A stretch of 64,000 nucleotides of DNA from Stenopsyche tienmushanensis (Eukaryota; Arthropoda; Insecta; Trichoptera; Stenopsychidae), in the NCBI GenBank assembly GCA_008973525.1, contig WACJ01000115.1, forward strand, positions 248,001-312,000. The letters are read 5' to 3'. Within the stretch, counting starts at the first letter, position 1; each line of letters begins with the position of its first letter. A program made the translations under genes and the position numbers. The notes beneath the pieces are model-generated. The model was given only the letters and a program-made list of their open reading frames with translations, searched no databases and was not told where the DNA came from. Shown here piece after piece: positions 24,735 through 35,274 of the stretch.

Positions 24735-25620
24735 GACCGAATTTCCATTATAGCTAATTGATCTATTCTAGAAATGAGGTTTTAAATTATAAATTATTTT
24801 ATTATACAGTGTAAAAAATACATAAATTGTGTACAATAATGAAAAATGTTTTATAAATAAATACAAGTACCAAAAGTTCAAGTTAAAGTGAGAATATGAA
24901 AGGGTCCTAATATAATATATTATACAAGTCGGCTATATTAAAATGAGATTTGATTAAGTTGAAAGACAATCTCCGATTCAATAGTCTTTAAAAACGAGTC
25001 AAAATAAATATTCATGTCATGAAGCAACCATGGAAATAGTCATGAAGCAACCATCGAAAGCAGATAAACCTATTTCAACTTGAAGCCAGATGAATTTCAA
25101 CTTGAATGTTGACATTACGACGCCAAAATTTTGAATTCGTATAAATATCATGTATTACGTTCAATTAATTTTTTGATGATTATTATTTCATTTTAAATTT
25201 CGAGTACGAAAGGATAAAATGTGGAAGCAGCGACCCATAAAGCTACATTTTATACATGTTTAGACAGTTATAAATGTATATTTAATGACGTTAATAAACG
25301 TATTTTATGTAGGAGTGACATAAAGACGATATTTTTAATGATCAAATACACACTTCAACAATTCTAATTTGTGCAGTGCATTGAAGAGCAAACGACAATA
25401 AAGCAAACCCACGAAGCGGAATGAAGTTTTAAAATACTACGATAAAAGAAGTCGTATGATCGGTTGAAGGAAAGCGTCGAACAATAAATCTTTGAAAAGA
25501 GCATCTTACAACAAATATGATACAACCAATGGAGCTCCAACAATGTTATTGTTACTTTTAGACGACAAGAAGTTCTTTGACAAGAAGTTGTTTTGCTTCG
25601 TTTGTATATTTAATTGTGTT
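24735..25620. other. AT-rich spacer, no gene seen
   Basis: A short tandem duplication, CATGAAGCAACCATGGAAAT with CATGAAGCAACCATCGAAAG, lies at 25017-25060. Nothing else recognised. Confidence 0.4.
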
Positions 25621-25629
25621 TGTGGGGGA

Positions 25630-25860
25630 GCGCTCGGGGGCAGAGTCCCCGGGCCAATCCCCACTTCAGCGTGATTCAAGACGGCTGCCGCGATGCCTTG
25701 CGGTAGGATGAAAGTGGTGACGACATTAACACCCTTATCTTTACTTTTATTTTTTTCGATGCAAGAAGAAGTTACGGTTGCGAGCTTTCGAGCTACGAGA
25801 TGGCTGCGAGAATAACTCTTCTCGCAGTTAAGGTAATCCATCGATTTGCTTGTTACTCTT
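25630..25860 (-). mobile_element. LTR-like sequence, diverged family copy 3
   Basis: On plus, GAGCGCTCGGGGGCAGAGTC and CCCGGGCCAATCCCC align with GGCGCTCTCAGGGACAGAGT and CCCCGGGTGGCTCCCC at 29.43 kb. Further in, GCTGCCGCGATGCC aligns with TAGCCGCGCTAACG. On minus it also has an AATAAAA signal. The link is weaker than between copies 1 and 2, and the interior has diverged or been replaced. A perfect hairpin CTGCGAGAA/TTCTCGCAG lies near 25804-25828. Confidence 0.45.
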
Positions 25861-25964
25861 AACTTGATATATTACGTCTGAAGGAAGACAGAAAATTGTC
25901 GCTATTAATCTGGCGAATTACATCTGCAAATATCAATAGTGCAATGCAATTTTGCCCACGCAAC

Positions 25965-26280
25965 ACTTCTGTTAATATAATTTACACATGGATCGACAAT
26001 ATTTTTTTCGGGATTAAGGCGGTATTTTGCTATGTTTCACACGTAGACATTATATATTAAGTGTTAGAGTTGTCGAAATAGAATTATTTTTCATCATTTT
26101 GAAAAAATACCCAAAATTTCATCTTTAAACCGTCATAACTACTTTTGATCTAAATAAATAATTATTTTATGCAATTGGTTTTAAAAACAGTAGTTCATGG
26201 GGCTCTAGCGTTAATAAGAAGTAATTGGAAGATATAACTGAAAAATATACATTTTTCCGTTATTAAGATATGAGAAAACC
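25965..26280 (-). repeat. Dispersed repeat, inverted copy of 4950-5300
   Basis: The reverse complement has GGTTTAAAGATGAAATTTTG followed by GGGTATTTTTTCAAAATGAT, almost identical to the plus strand at 5138-5175. Weaker similarity extends both ways. It is non-coding. Confidence 0.65.
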
Positions 26281-26289
26281 CATTCATTC

Positions 26290-28740
26290 GAAGAAGAAAA
26301 ATTACCCGTTTATTATTATTTTAAATGACAGAATCAATAGGATACACCGAATTTATTATTTAAACTCGGTTTATCGGTGATAAAGGCTTTTTTGTGTGCT
26401 TGGTGGGATGCCCAAAGAAAAAGTTTGACCAAAAATATTTAATTCACATTTTATCACGACGATGCACGTTCTTATATCGTAAGATTATGCAATAATCAAA
26501 TTAAGAGGATTTATGTCATCTTTCATATTGATACATAATTATGCATTTGCTTCATTATATGTTCGGATCTTTAAAATATTCCAAATCAAAGGCATGTTCT
26601 TATTAAAAATTATTAAAAATCTTAATATATGAAAGCGATCAATAATCTAAAGCATTTTCATTGCAAATGATGTTATTTTTGTAAAAAATATAGCCGTAAT
26701 AATTATAGCCGCGCTATGAAATTATAATGTTTTAATGTAACTAATTTCACGGTGATGCACTTAAAACAGATTTTTCACGTTTTGGCAGTCTCAGCAAAAA
26801 TAACTCGAGTTAAAAAACGAAGTTAAGTTCAATTTTGATAATAAATTTTCACAAATCTTCCATAGAAAGCGATCAATTCTGCCCTAACTGCTATTTCTCA
26901 AAATACATTTTTATAATTTTTCCTCAGCCCAAGCGAATCATAATATTTTTTCCGAAATAATCTTAAGCGCTTATTCCATTCCCCCTGTATTCCATTATTT
27001 TCCAAATATGAAAATACACGCGTTAGTAATGACCCCAACCTACCGGAATAGGGTTTGCGTAAATGAATTGTGCTGAAAATATCTCATGAATTCATTCAAG
27101 AGCCAGGTTACATTACAAATCTCTGTGCCCGTCAGTGCTGAAACATACCCAAAAACGATCGATTTGGGACATTTATGTAAACCCGAATAGCCAATGGGGG
27201 TGTTACCCCTTGAACATGAGTATATCAAACTTTCAGATGAATGCTCCAAACAACTGAAAACTACCAAACAAATCACCAAATTTGCATGTACTTAGTTTTA
27301 AGTTCTAGATTTATTGCTACTGTCGCGAAAAACTCTTATGAAAATATTACATTACATTCAGCATCACTTTACATGCGAAAATGTATCGTTTGAATAAAGT
27401 ATAAAAAAAATTAAATTATAGTGTTCTGTTTTCATGCAACGAAATCGAAATTTATAATTAAATTAAAAGGACTGTGTATGAAAATTTTAGTATATAAGTA
27501 TTAGAGAATACATATTTTATAACAAATCATAATCATGATTACCAGCATAAGAATCGTTCGGCCTGCAAGGAAACATATTGATTTAATACAAATTTATTAC
27601 TTTGTTATCGAAACTTTCTCAAACGGAAATCCGCAAAATAAGACTATGTTGGATGTTCCACATGGGGTGGTTTTTGTTACAAAAAAAATATATAAGAAAA
27701 ATAGATTCAATCCCTGATATTTCATATTTTTTTCGATCACGATATTTTTTTTGTAACTTTGTTTAACGAGGTATTCTGAAAGCAAACTAGAAAACGTGCT
27801 GCATTTCATCCTGATTTTATACACAAGTATATTCCTCTGAAATAGTTTTTCATATAAAATGACATTCACCCGGATCATATTTTCATGTAACGTTATTCTT
27901 TAGGATTTAAAATATCATGTTTTGATCTTATGCAACGGCAAGAAAATATTTTTGGTTATTGATATGAATTTTTTAATAATAATATTTATAAAATAGTTTA
28001 TATTTGATTTCATTATCATTAATTCCATATATTTTATTATTTTAACGAAGGTTTTAAAAACCACGAAAAACATTTATTTCTTGAGTTGTAACATTTTTTT
28101 AAAATAGTGTTAATGTTTCTAGAATATGATTTGCATACCATTTGTTCTTTAAACTTCTATTTTTACCATAATCAATACCGAGAAAATTAGATATATTTTA
28201 ACAAATATGCACCTTATTTAGGTCATATCTGAAGTCGTTAGTGTTATATGTTTGATAAACATTAGTACAATAAATGCAAATGTGTTGCCTTTTTATTAAC
28301 CAGATTATGCTCTTGAACCTTCATGAAATAAATCTTATATTCACAACGATGGGATCGTTTGTAGCACTATCTGTCTTGAAAGTATTAGTAAAAATTAACG
28401 ATTATGATTATCAAAAAAATCTTCATTTACGTGAGAATCTTTCCCTCTGGGAAAATTTCAATTTATCTCGATTTAAATATCTGAAGGGAAAATTTTTAAT
28501 CTCTCGTTTTGTATCCAGAAACACTTCAAAAATTTAATTTATTCTGGGTTTATTCAAATTTTATTTGCATCATACAGCCTGAAAATATCGGTTCGAATGT
28601 GCTCTTAAAGTGTGGCGGGAAATTTCATCTTGTTTTTAATTTCCCTGGCCCGTGACTGTCTATGTACACACATTTAAAATGGCTTGTGAATTATGTTTTC
28701 AAAAATGGCAATTGCAATGGGCGTGTTGTGAAATACGCCT
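26290..28740. other. AT-rich spacer, no gene seen
   Basis: Open frames at 27040-27279 (minus), 27535-27717 (plus) and 28274-28537 (plus) have no recognised content. The piece at 27.0-27.3 kb is somewhat less AT-rich and may be an old element. Confidence 0.4.
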
Positions 28741-28749
28741 TGGAGTTAA

Positions 28750-29025
28750 TTAAGCAGCGAGCCGGAGGGTAATGAAATGTGGTAGCGATTGTGAGTGTCT
28801 GGAGGAGGCCTGCGTGGACTGGGGGCCGCGCCCCCTGGGACCGTCGGGGGATCGATAGCCATCCTCAACAACACCTGGTTTCACTCTTATCAAATTGTTA
28901 TTATGAGATTGTAAATGATTTTCGGTATTAGAAGTTAACGGCACTTTATGTTCATCTTCAAAAATTGACCATTGCGAATCAGCGTTCAACAAGTCGAAGA
29001 AACCAAAAAAATTGTATTCGTGCAT
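28750..29025 (-). CDS. Candidate coding exon, unknown protein
   Basis: A 91-codon frame opens with ATG at 29025 on minus, nine bases after an in-frame TGA, and ends with TAA near 28750. The first half is acidic and polar (LLNADSQWSIFEDEHK, NTENHLQSHNNN). The second half is rich in Gly, Arg, Ser and Pro (SPDGPRGRGPQSTQASSRHS) and switches to GC-rich DNA. It fits none of the element families in this window. I do not recognise the protein, and it has no visible domain. A CTGCAG acceptor-like site lies just upstream. It could also be a chance frame through a GC-rich repeat. If real, it may be a first or last exon. Confidence 0.3.
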   Translation of the reverse strand: MHEYNFFGFFDLLNADSQWSIFEDEHKVPLTSNTENHLQSHNNNLIRVKPGVVEDGYRSPDGPRGRGPQSTQASSRHSQSLPHFITLRLAA

Positions 29026-29264
29026 AACGGTTCAAATTGAAAACTGCAGTTCAGGAACACATACCAACAAAACGTACTACATCGTTAATTTCATGCCATA
29101 AACAGAATGCGATAGTATTTATCTATAAACATTCAATGTGGCAAAGGAGGGGTATACTCCAAATATAAGGCATTTCGATGAAAAGCATACCCTATCCATA
29201 GAACAAGGAGTAAAAATATGTTACAAGCTGTGAAATACTTATGTTGTTTTACAAAAAGTAGGAT

Positions 29265-30050
29265 TACGGGAATGGAAATAAAACCCCTCTCAAAACAAAA
29301 ATATGGCTGAGATATGTTGACGACATCCTCGTCATATGGCCACATAGCTGAACTTCTAAATTTCCAATTTCCTGTCTCCTCAACTTAAGAAACAAAACCA
29401 TACAATACATTGTTACGTACGGAGCGAGGGCGCTCTCAGGGACAGAGTACCCCGGGTGGCTCCCCGCTCCCATGCGATCATCGGGATAGCCGCGCTAACG
29501 CACGGGTCCGTTCTTCTATCGGACGGATGGATGGAGGTGGACGGGCGTCGAACGAAAATATCCTCTTCTCTGTGTAACTTTTTATTCGTCACGAGAGAGA
29601 AGGGTTTGGCTGCGGAAAGGACGCCATCCCGCAGCCAAGGCCAAACGCCGACTCCTCCTTGACTTCCGTCTCCTGCGCGTCACCACCCAACCGGCAACGA
29701 TGCACGCACAAGAAGAGATAAAATGTAATTCCTAGACAATTTCGTTATAAAAAATCCGGATGGGTAATTCGGACAAGCTGTCTTCAGGAAGAGCACTCAT
29801 ATCAATAATGGTGGTAAATGAAGGTGCGAAACGAAGGTGAACAGAGCATTTAGACTGGTAGATGAACAACATACCAAGGAAGAAATTTAAAAAAAACTTA
29901 GTCAAGGTCTAAGAAAACGGGAATTTCATGAGAAATGTTAAGAAAAATCTTAAAAACAGTAACAGAATGTCCTTGGATCCACCCACCAATACGGAAAAAC
30001 ACATTGTTCTTCCATACATAAAAACACCATCGACACCATAAGCTGTATAC
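29265..30050 (+). pseudogene. Penelope-like element, copy A, split by an LTR
   Basis: Penelope-like elements encode a reverse transcriptase joined to a GIY-YIG endonuclease. WLRYVDDILVIWPHS at 29304-29348 is the catalytic YVDD block. Then a stop and a 300-bp LTR-like insert at 29411-29714 break the copy. It resumes with FLDNFVIKNPDG at 29731, then FGQAVFRKSTH, RAFRLVDEQHTKEE near 29848 and PPTNTEKHIVLPYIK near 29980. The last is the conserved linker before the GIY-YIG domain. The GIY-YIG part is absent: from about 30050 the sequence is an unrelated Tc1/IS630-like fragment on minus. Blocks match copy B at 55.2-56.1 kb in order. Confidence 0.8.
29411..29714 (-). mobile_element. LTR-like sequence, family copy 2, inside Penelope copy A
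   Basis: It begins TGTTACGTACGGAGCG on plus, a typical LTR edge. On minus it aligns with copy 1 at 11.7-11.92 kb over most of its length, including the AATAAAAAG signal and the CCATCCATCCGTCC block. Penelope coding blocks on both sides show it is an insertion. No clear target duplication was seen (TACAT on the left has no exact partner on the right), and the right edge is uncertain by several bases. No internal retrovirus-like genes are present, so it is a solo LTR or a similar short element. Confidence 0.65.
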
Positions 30051-30229
30051 TTCTGAAATGCGTCATTGATACTTTTAATGAGAATTTCTTTCGTGGGCAC
30101 CTCTATCGTGTAAACTATTTTTTCTGCACGTTCCTGGACAAAGAAATCCAGTGGTGTCAGGTCTAGAGATTGTGCTAGCGAAATTAATTTACACGACAGA
30201 GGAATTAATTTGCCCACAAAATAAATCAT
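30050..30229 (-). pseudogene. Tc1/IS630-like transposase, C-terminal fragment
   Basis: On minus SLAQSLDLTPLDFFVQERAE is followed by KIVYTIEVPTKEILIKSIND and AFQKY. This is the third-Asp motif (usually SPDLTPLDFFLW) and the following helix of Tc1/IS630-type transposases. The frame then runs on into the antisense of Penelope copy A, which is an artefact. The fragment is short but the match is specific. Confidence 0.7.
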
Positions 30230-30369
30230 AATTAAAATAATAAAAGCGTCGTCTTTGCAAAAACGAAAGAGAAAATGCTATTTCAGATCACTACAGTTTT
30301 GTAAATTGATTTTATATCCATATTATACAATATCAGTGCATACTTTATTTCGTAAAGTTTTCCAGGAGT

Positions 30370-30560
30370 AAGCTTTTGGAATTAGATTGGGAAGTTTTAT
30401 CACATTCTCCGTACATAAACAACATGACGCCAATAGATTATTATCTATTCAAGTCTTGGGAAATTTCCATCCTCAACTATGATTTTAAATATCTAATAAC
30501 ATGCTTAAAAATTAATAATAAAATGTTTTGTTGCGAACTTAATTAAAAAGTGGCTTTCTT
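30370..30560 (+). pseudogene. Mariner transposase, short C-terminal relic
   Basis: LDWEVLSHSPYINNMTPIDY followed by YLFKSWE corresponds to the mariner third-Asp region, normally LGWEVLPHPPYSPDLAPSDY then HLF. SPDLAPSD is altered to INNMTPID, though an Asp remains. The rest cannot be followed. Confidence 0.6.
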
Positions 30561-33280
30561 CGATAGACTATTTAATATGTAGAATCAAATCCAGATAAAT
30601 TAAATCATAATACTCCCAAACGACACATTTATATAAAATTGAATGGGATTTGAAGTTGATTTTTAAAAACATTGGACCTCGGCATGAAAATGCTTTCAGA
30701 GAAAAATTGAAATCGTTATCTTTGGCGTTTGAAATATTTGAGTGTCTATTCCATTTGTCACAAACCCGAAAAGATGAGAATCTTCTTTCCGATCTCCTTA
30801 GCATTTTAGAGACCTAATAAAAAAATACGTTAATAAATAAAAAAATTAAATAAGCACATTTTCATCAAGGAAATTTATCACAATGGCGTACACTTAATGA
30901 ATGCTGTTTAAGTCCAAACTTACGGAGCAAGTACCTGTCACAAATCTCTTTGTAATGGCGACAACCTTATTTTATAATGGAAAAGCAATGATTCAGCTTC
31001 TATAGCATCTCTTCAAAGTGCTATTATATATTTATTATACTTAAAAAATATGTTTTTACTACATTTAGTAAAATCATCCACAGCCTCTGCTATCTAATAG
31101 CTTTAAAATATTACACAAAATACGATATATATCAAAATCGAGTTAAAATCCAACTATTGAAATGTACAATGTCAAAATATTTAATAAAATACAATAAAAT
31201 GATAATGGTTAAAGCAAATTTGAATTTAAAAAAAATTAACTCAAAGGTGATTATGAAGACGTGACCACATGGTCATGTGTGGCTAACAGCTTTTACAAAT
31301 GTAAAGCATATGAATAGCCTGTGGAATAAGAGACTTTATGAACCAGGCATTTGCTATGTCGGGCTATGAATCTCTATGACATAAAATATATATGCTAATA
31401 GTGTTTAAACATTGATTTAGTTATATTCAGTGGTCTATAATTAAAGCTCATATTTATTACAATCTGCTTTTAAAATATGATAATATGATCTTGGAAAATA
31501 TTTCAATTAAAAACCGTTTGATAATTTATTTGATTTAGTACGTAAAAAAGCGCGATTGAAACACATATCTTGATATACCTTTTATAAAGGACATAATTTT
31601 ATTGAAAATGACGTTTTTTAAGTAACACAATTAGAGTGATAGCATGTCGAATTAACTTGAATTTTACAAAAGTCGTATTTTGGGGCGAGCAGCATTTTAC
31701 AGGAGGGATGTAGAAACAATTTTGACCACGTGGACGTGTTAATGCTAATTAGTTCCGACAATGTTGACTATTTTTCAAAAGAACAATCAGTGTGCTATCA
31801 AGAAAACTTGGAGCTTAATAAGGATCCGGATGTTTTTTGCGTTTCAATTAGAATGATAGTCTCCCATTAAGATCGTCGATAAACAACAGGTGTAATGAAT
31901 GAAACAGTCAACACATTAAGAATTTATGCCTTTTAAAATGTATGTAAATTAAAATATGGATTTCAAGAACTTTACATCCCATCATAGCTCAACGCCAATG
32001 CTTTTCAATATTCAAAATAAGCACTTGGCGGTTTAATAAAATATGTATTATTTTTAAACATTTAGCTCAATATTCAGGACAATTAAATTCGAAAAACAAA
32101 GAATATTGGTTTCTTTCATAGATATTTGAACCTCTGAAATATTTGTGCTGTATATTTATGTGCGCGGGACACTTAATGGGGTTGCTTTTTGAAATTCATA
32201 TAGTGTATAGTTGTTGGTACAGAATGCGGCAGGGAAATTTCCTTATTTAAAATACACGCCATGAAGCAATAATTATTTTAAAAAGAGCGGAATAAAAAAA
32301 TAGTAACAATTATGTAGCTATTTTTAAATGTCTATGTAACGTGGAAAAATAACTAAACTGATATTTCATATACTCGTTGTGTTATTATTTTTTTTAAATA
32401 AGAAAGTCTTTCTGTCACATCCTGCATATAGCCCACTTGTAAAATATTATTAACCACAAGGGTTAATTTGTCTTTAAACAATTCGCCCAGTCTTGATGAC
32501 TTTACGACCTTTTCCCAGAAGAGAAATCAACCCTTCTTCCCAGACTGTTTTCGATTACCTTGAATAGCTTTGTACCATTTTGGTATCGTATATTTTATTA
32601 TAGTAGTCAAAAATGAATAGTTTTAAGATCGTGAATTATCATAATTATATAAACTCAGTGTATGCAATAATACAATAAATCGCATATATGGTAATTATGA
32701 ATTATCATATTCGCAAGTTGAGGAATACTACAAATGTAGAACTATAAACTAGGCAAAGTTCACTTATTCATGTATCACATATTTAAAGCAAATTATTCCA
32801 TTAGAAACTTTGTTATTATGCGGAAACTTTATATTTCAACACGAATAGTTCGTGCAAAAACTGAACTATCATTTTTTTTGCTGGATTTGCTTTTCAGTAT
32901 TTGTTTTTAAATTTGTCACATATGGCGTATTCACACTAGACTCTATCTATTATATATGAAGACGTGTTGTGCTTTAGAATGATCAATCATAATTTCATTT
33001 ACGAGATGAAGCTTAAAAATAACAATATTGCGACCTGTTCTTTCATATCTGCAATGCGAACTTAGTCACTGTTGTTGCGTACATTTTGAATGAAAATGTA
33101 AATATGTACATTTATTCGCTTGAAGTTTATCATTTCCCCAGTGGGAATGAGAATCTTTCTAACATTCATGCTATCTTTGTATCCTGCAACTAAATTGCCG
33201 GTATAAAATTTCCAAAATGTCGAGCAAAAATTCATTTTTTTCAAACACATTTTTATTTCATTATTTTGTTCATGCCGTAG
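30561..33280. other. AT-rich spacer, no gene seen
   Basis: No supported gene. A near-palindrome GTGACCACATGGTCATG near 31262 resembles the one near 2090 in reverse orientation. Minus-strand frames at 30568-30804 and 33062-33250 look random. Confidence 0.4.
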
Positions 33281-33282
33281 AA

Positions 33283-34916
33283 CAATAGAACCTCAATTAT
33301 CCGGATTTTAAATTATTCAGATTGTTCAAAATATAGACAAAAAATATATAATTTGCTGCTTTGCACGTGGAAAATTGTGTTCACTTTTGCTCACATATGT
33401 GATGGATTGCACATTACGAAGTTTACTAATTGTTTAATATCAGAATATAGAAGCTCAGAGCAAAAAGTTATGAAAAAATCAGGAAATATATAAGTTAAAG
33501 AGTGTATTTTTATGTGGTTCATACAAAGACGATCAACTGGACAGCCAATATCCGGCCCATTATTGTGAAAAAAAGCAATATTTTTCAATACAAAATTAAA
33601 TGGAGATTCCAACTTCAAAGCAGCTTCGGACTGGCTTGAAAAATTCAAAGGGCAACATGTTATCAAGGAACTAGAAATTCATCGAGAAAAGCTTTCTGTT
33701 GACATACCTTCAGCAAACACTTTCATTGATACATTGAAGCTATTCGTGGAGAAGGAAGGAATCGATGGAGAATGTATATACAATGCTGATGAGACTGGCT
33801 TAAATTGGAAAAAAACTATCCAACAAATCTTTAGCACCAAGACGTGAAAATACTTAACCTGGGTACAAAACTAGTAAAGAACGTGTCACTATAACGGTGT
33901 GTGCAAATGCAGCAGGCAAATACCGCCTGCCAATGCTTATCATTGGCAAATCAAAGAACCTCAGATGCTTTAAAAATATCAAAAGTCTTCTGGTTGAATA
34001 TGATCATCAAAAGCCTGGATGAATGGTAATATTTTAAAATTATGTTATGAAAAACAGTTCATACCAGAAGGGAAAAAATGTCAAAACTCCATAGATAAAA
34101 GTTTGATAAAATGTTTACAATAAAATTTCTTTCATCAAATATCACGTCAGTAATACAACCGATGGGTCAGGGTGTAATAGAAACTTTCAAACATTTACAT
34201 AGACATCAGATGCTTCGACGATAAATTGCTAGCTGACGAAAATAATGAAGAAATTTAAATTTATTTTCCACAAGAAAATAAATTTAAAAGATTGTTGCTA
34301 CATTGCAGCAGATAGTTGGAATTCTTTAGATGTGTCAACTTTGAAATAATCATCTAACAGGATTGTGGAAAGACTATTAGTAAGTTCCAGTAACGCGGCG
34401 CAACCTGATAAAGGATACATTTCGGAAGCAATAGCACAAATTTCTATATGACGTAGAAGATGTAATCGAGTGGTTAAATTGCGATGCAAACGATCCTGGA
34501 TTTTTGGAAAAAATAAAAGAAACATCTGTCTCAGAAGAACAAGATTGAGAAGATATTGATCCCACACATTCTGAAGCTTTTCAGTGTTTAGATATCACTA
34601 TGGCTTGAAAACCAAGAAGAGACAACTTATATATCTTAAGAGTATTTGAGATTTGGCAGCTTCTAAAAGAAGATCTAGCTAAACCTTCTAAATGCCAACG
34701 ACTAACTGGTGAGTCGCATTTATGGCAGTTAAAAGGTTAAAGCCAATATCGATAATTGATTTTTAGCATAAAATAATTCATTACATGTGTATGTGTGTGT
34801 AAATCTAGACAAATAAAAATTATTCATACTTTCCCTGTTTTTTTCCTGTCAATTATGATTATTTTCGATTATCCGAATTTCATCCCCAATTGGTTCGGAT
34901 AATTGAGGTATAAAAT
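33283..34916 (+). mobile_element. Tigger/pogo DNA transposon, decayed but with both ends
   Basis: Pogo-type transposases carry a CENP-B-like DNA-binding region and a DDE domain. AACCTCAATTATCCGGA at 33288 and TCGGATAATTGAGGT near 34894-34909 are inverted ends of the Tigger type. Inside, QRSTGQPISGPLL and FKAASDWLEKFKGQHVIKEL form the end of the DNA-binding region. FVEKEGIDGECIYNADETGL near 33745 holds the first catalytic Asp, followed by IIGKSKNLRCFKNIKSLLVE near 33943. The second catalytic block is deleted. DVEDVIEWLNCDANDPGFLE and HSEAFQCLD (about 34457-34595) are the usual C-terminal region. Frameshifts and stops make it inactive. TA duplications at the edges are not clear. Confidence 0.85.
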
Positions 34917-34960
34917 ATATGCGTTTTGGATGGTAAAAAAATCAATTCCATCTCCAATAT

Positions 34961-35272
34961 TAGCCTTCACGTGAATATATGAGATGCGTACAATGGAATG
35001 TGCTTGAAGGAAATAATGAGGCACTGGTTATTATTAGTGCTAGACCAATGTCGTCTTCCAAATATAATCTGGATGATTGGATAGCTCCTCCGAAGCCACT
35101 GCCCCAGAATGACATGTTCCAACCCATTGAGGAGTTCATCGTCCCAACTGGACCAAAGAAGATTTGGAATATCGCTATAAACGACCGACGAGAGTTTGAA
35201 AGCATCTGTTAGCATGTGTGCAATAGCAGCCGGATATTACGACTTCGTTTATCCGGTTTGATAATTATTTTG
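34961..35272 (+). CDS. Candidate coding exon, unknown protein
   Basis: A frame runs from just after TATTAG (an acceptor-like site at 34958-34963) through ATG at 34979 to a TAG at 35210. Its composition is clearly protein-like and less AT-rich than the surroundings: CVQWNVLEGNNEALVIISAR, SKYNLDDWIAPPKPLPQN and IEEFIVPTGPKKIWNIAIND. After the TAG another frame continues with MCAIAAGYYDFVYPV to 35268. So it may be a broken gene or an unknown element's protein rather than an intact exon. I do not recognise it. It begins only about 45 bp past the Tigger end, so it could be an older sequence into which Tigger inserted nearby. Confidence 0.35.
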
Positions 35273-35274
35273 AT

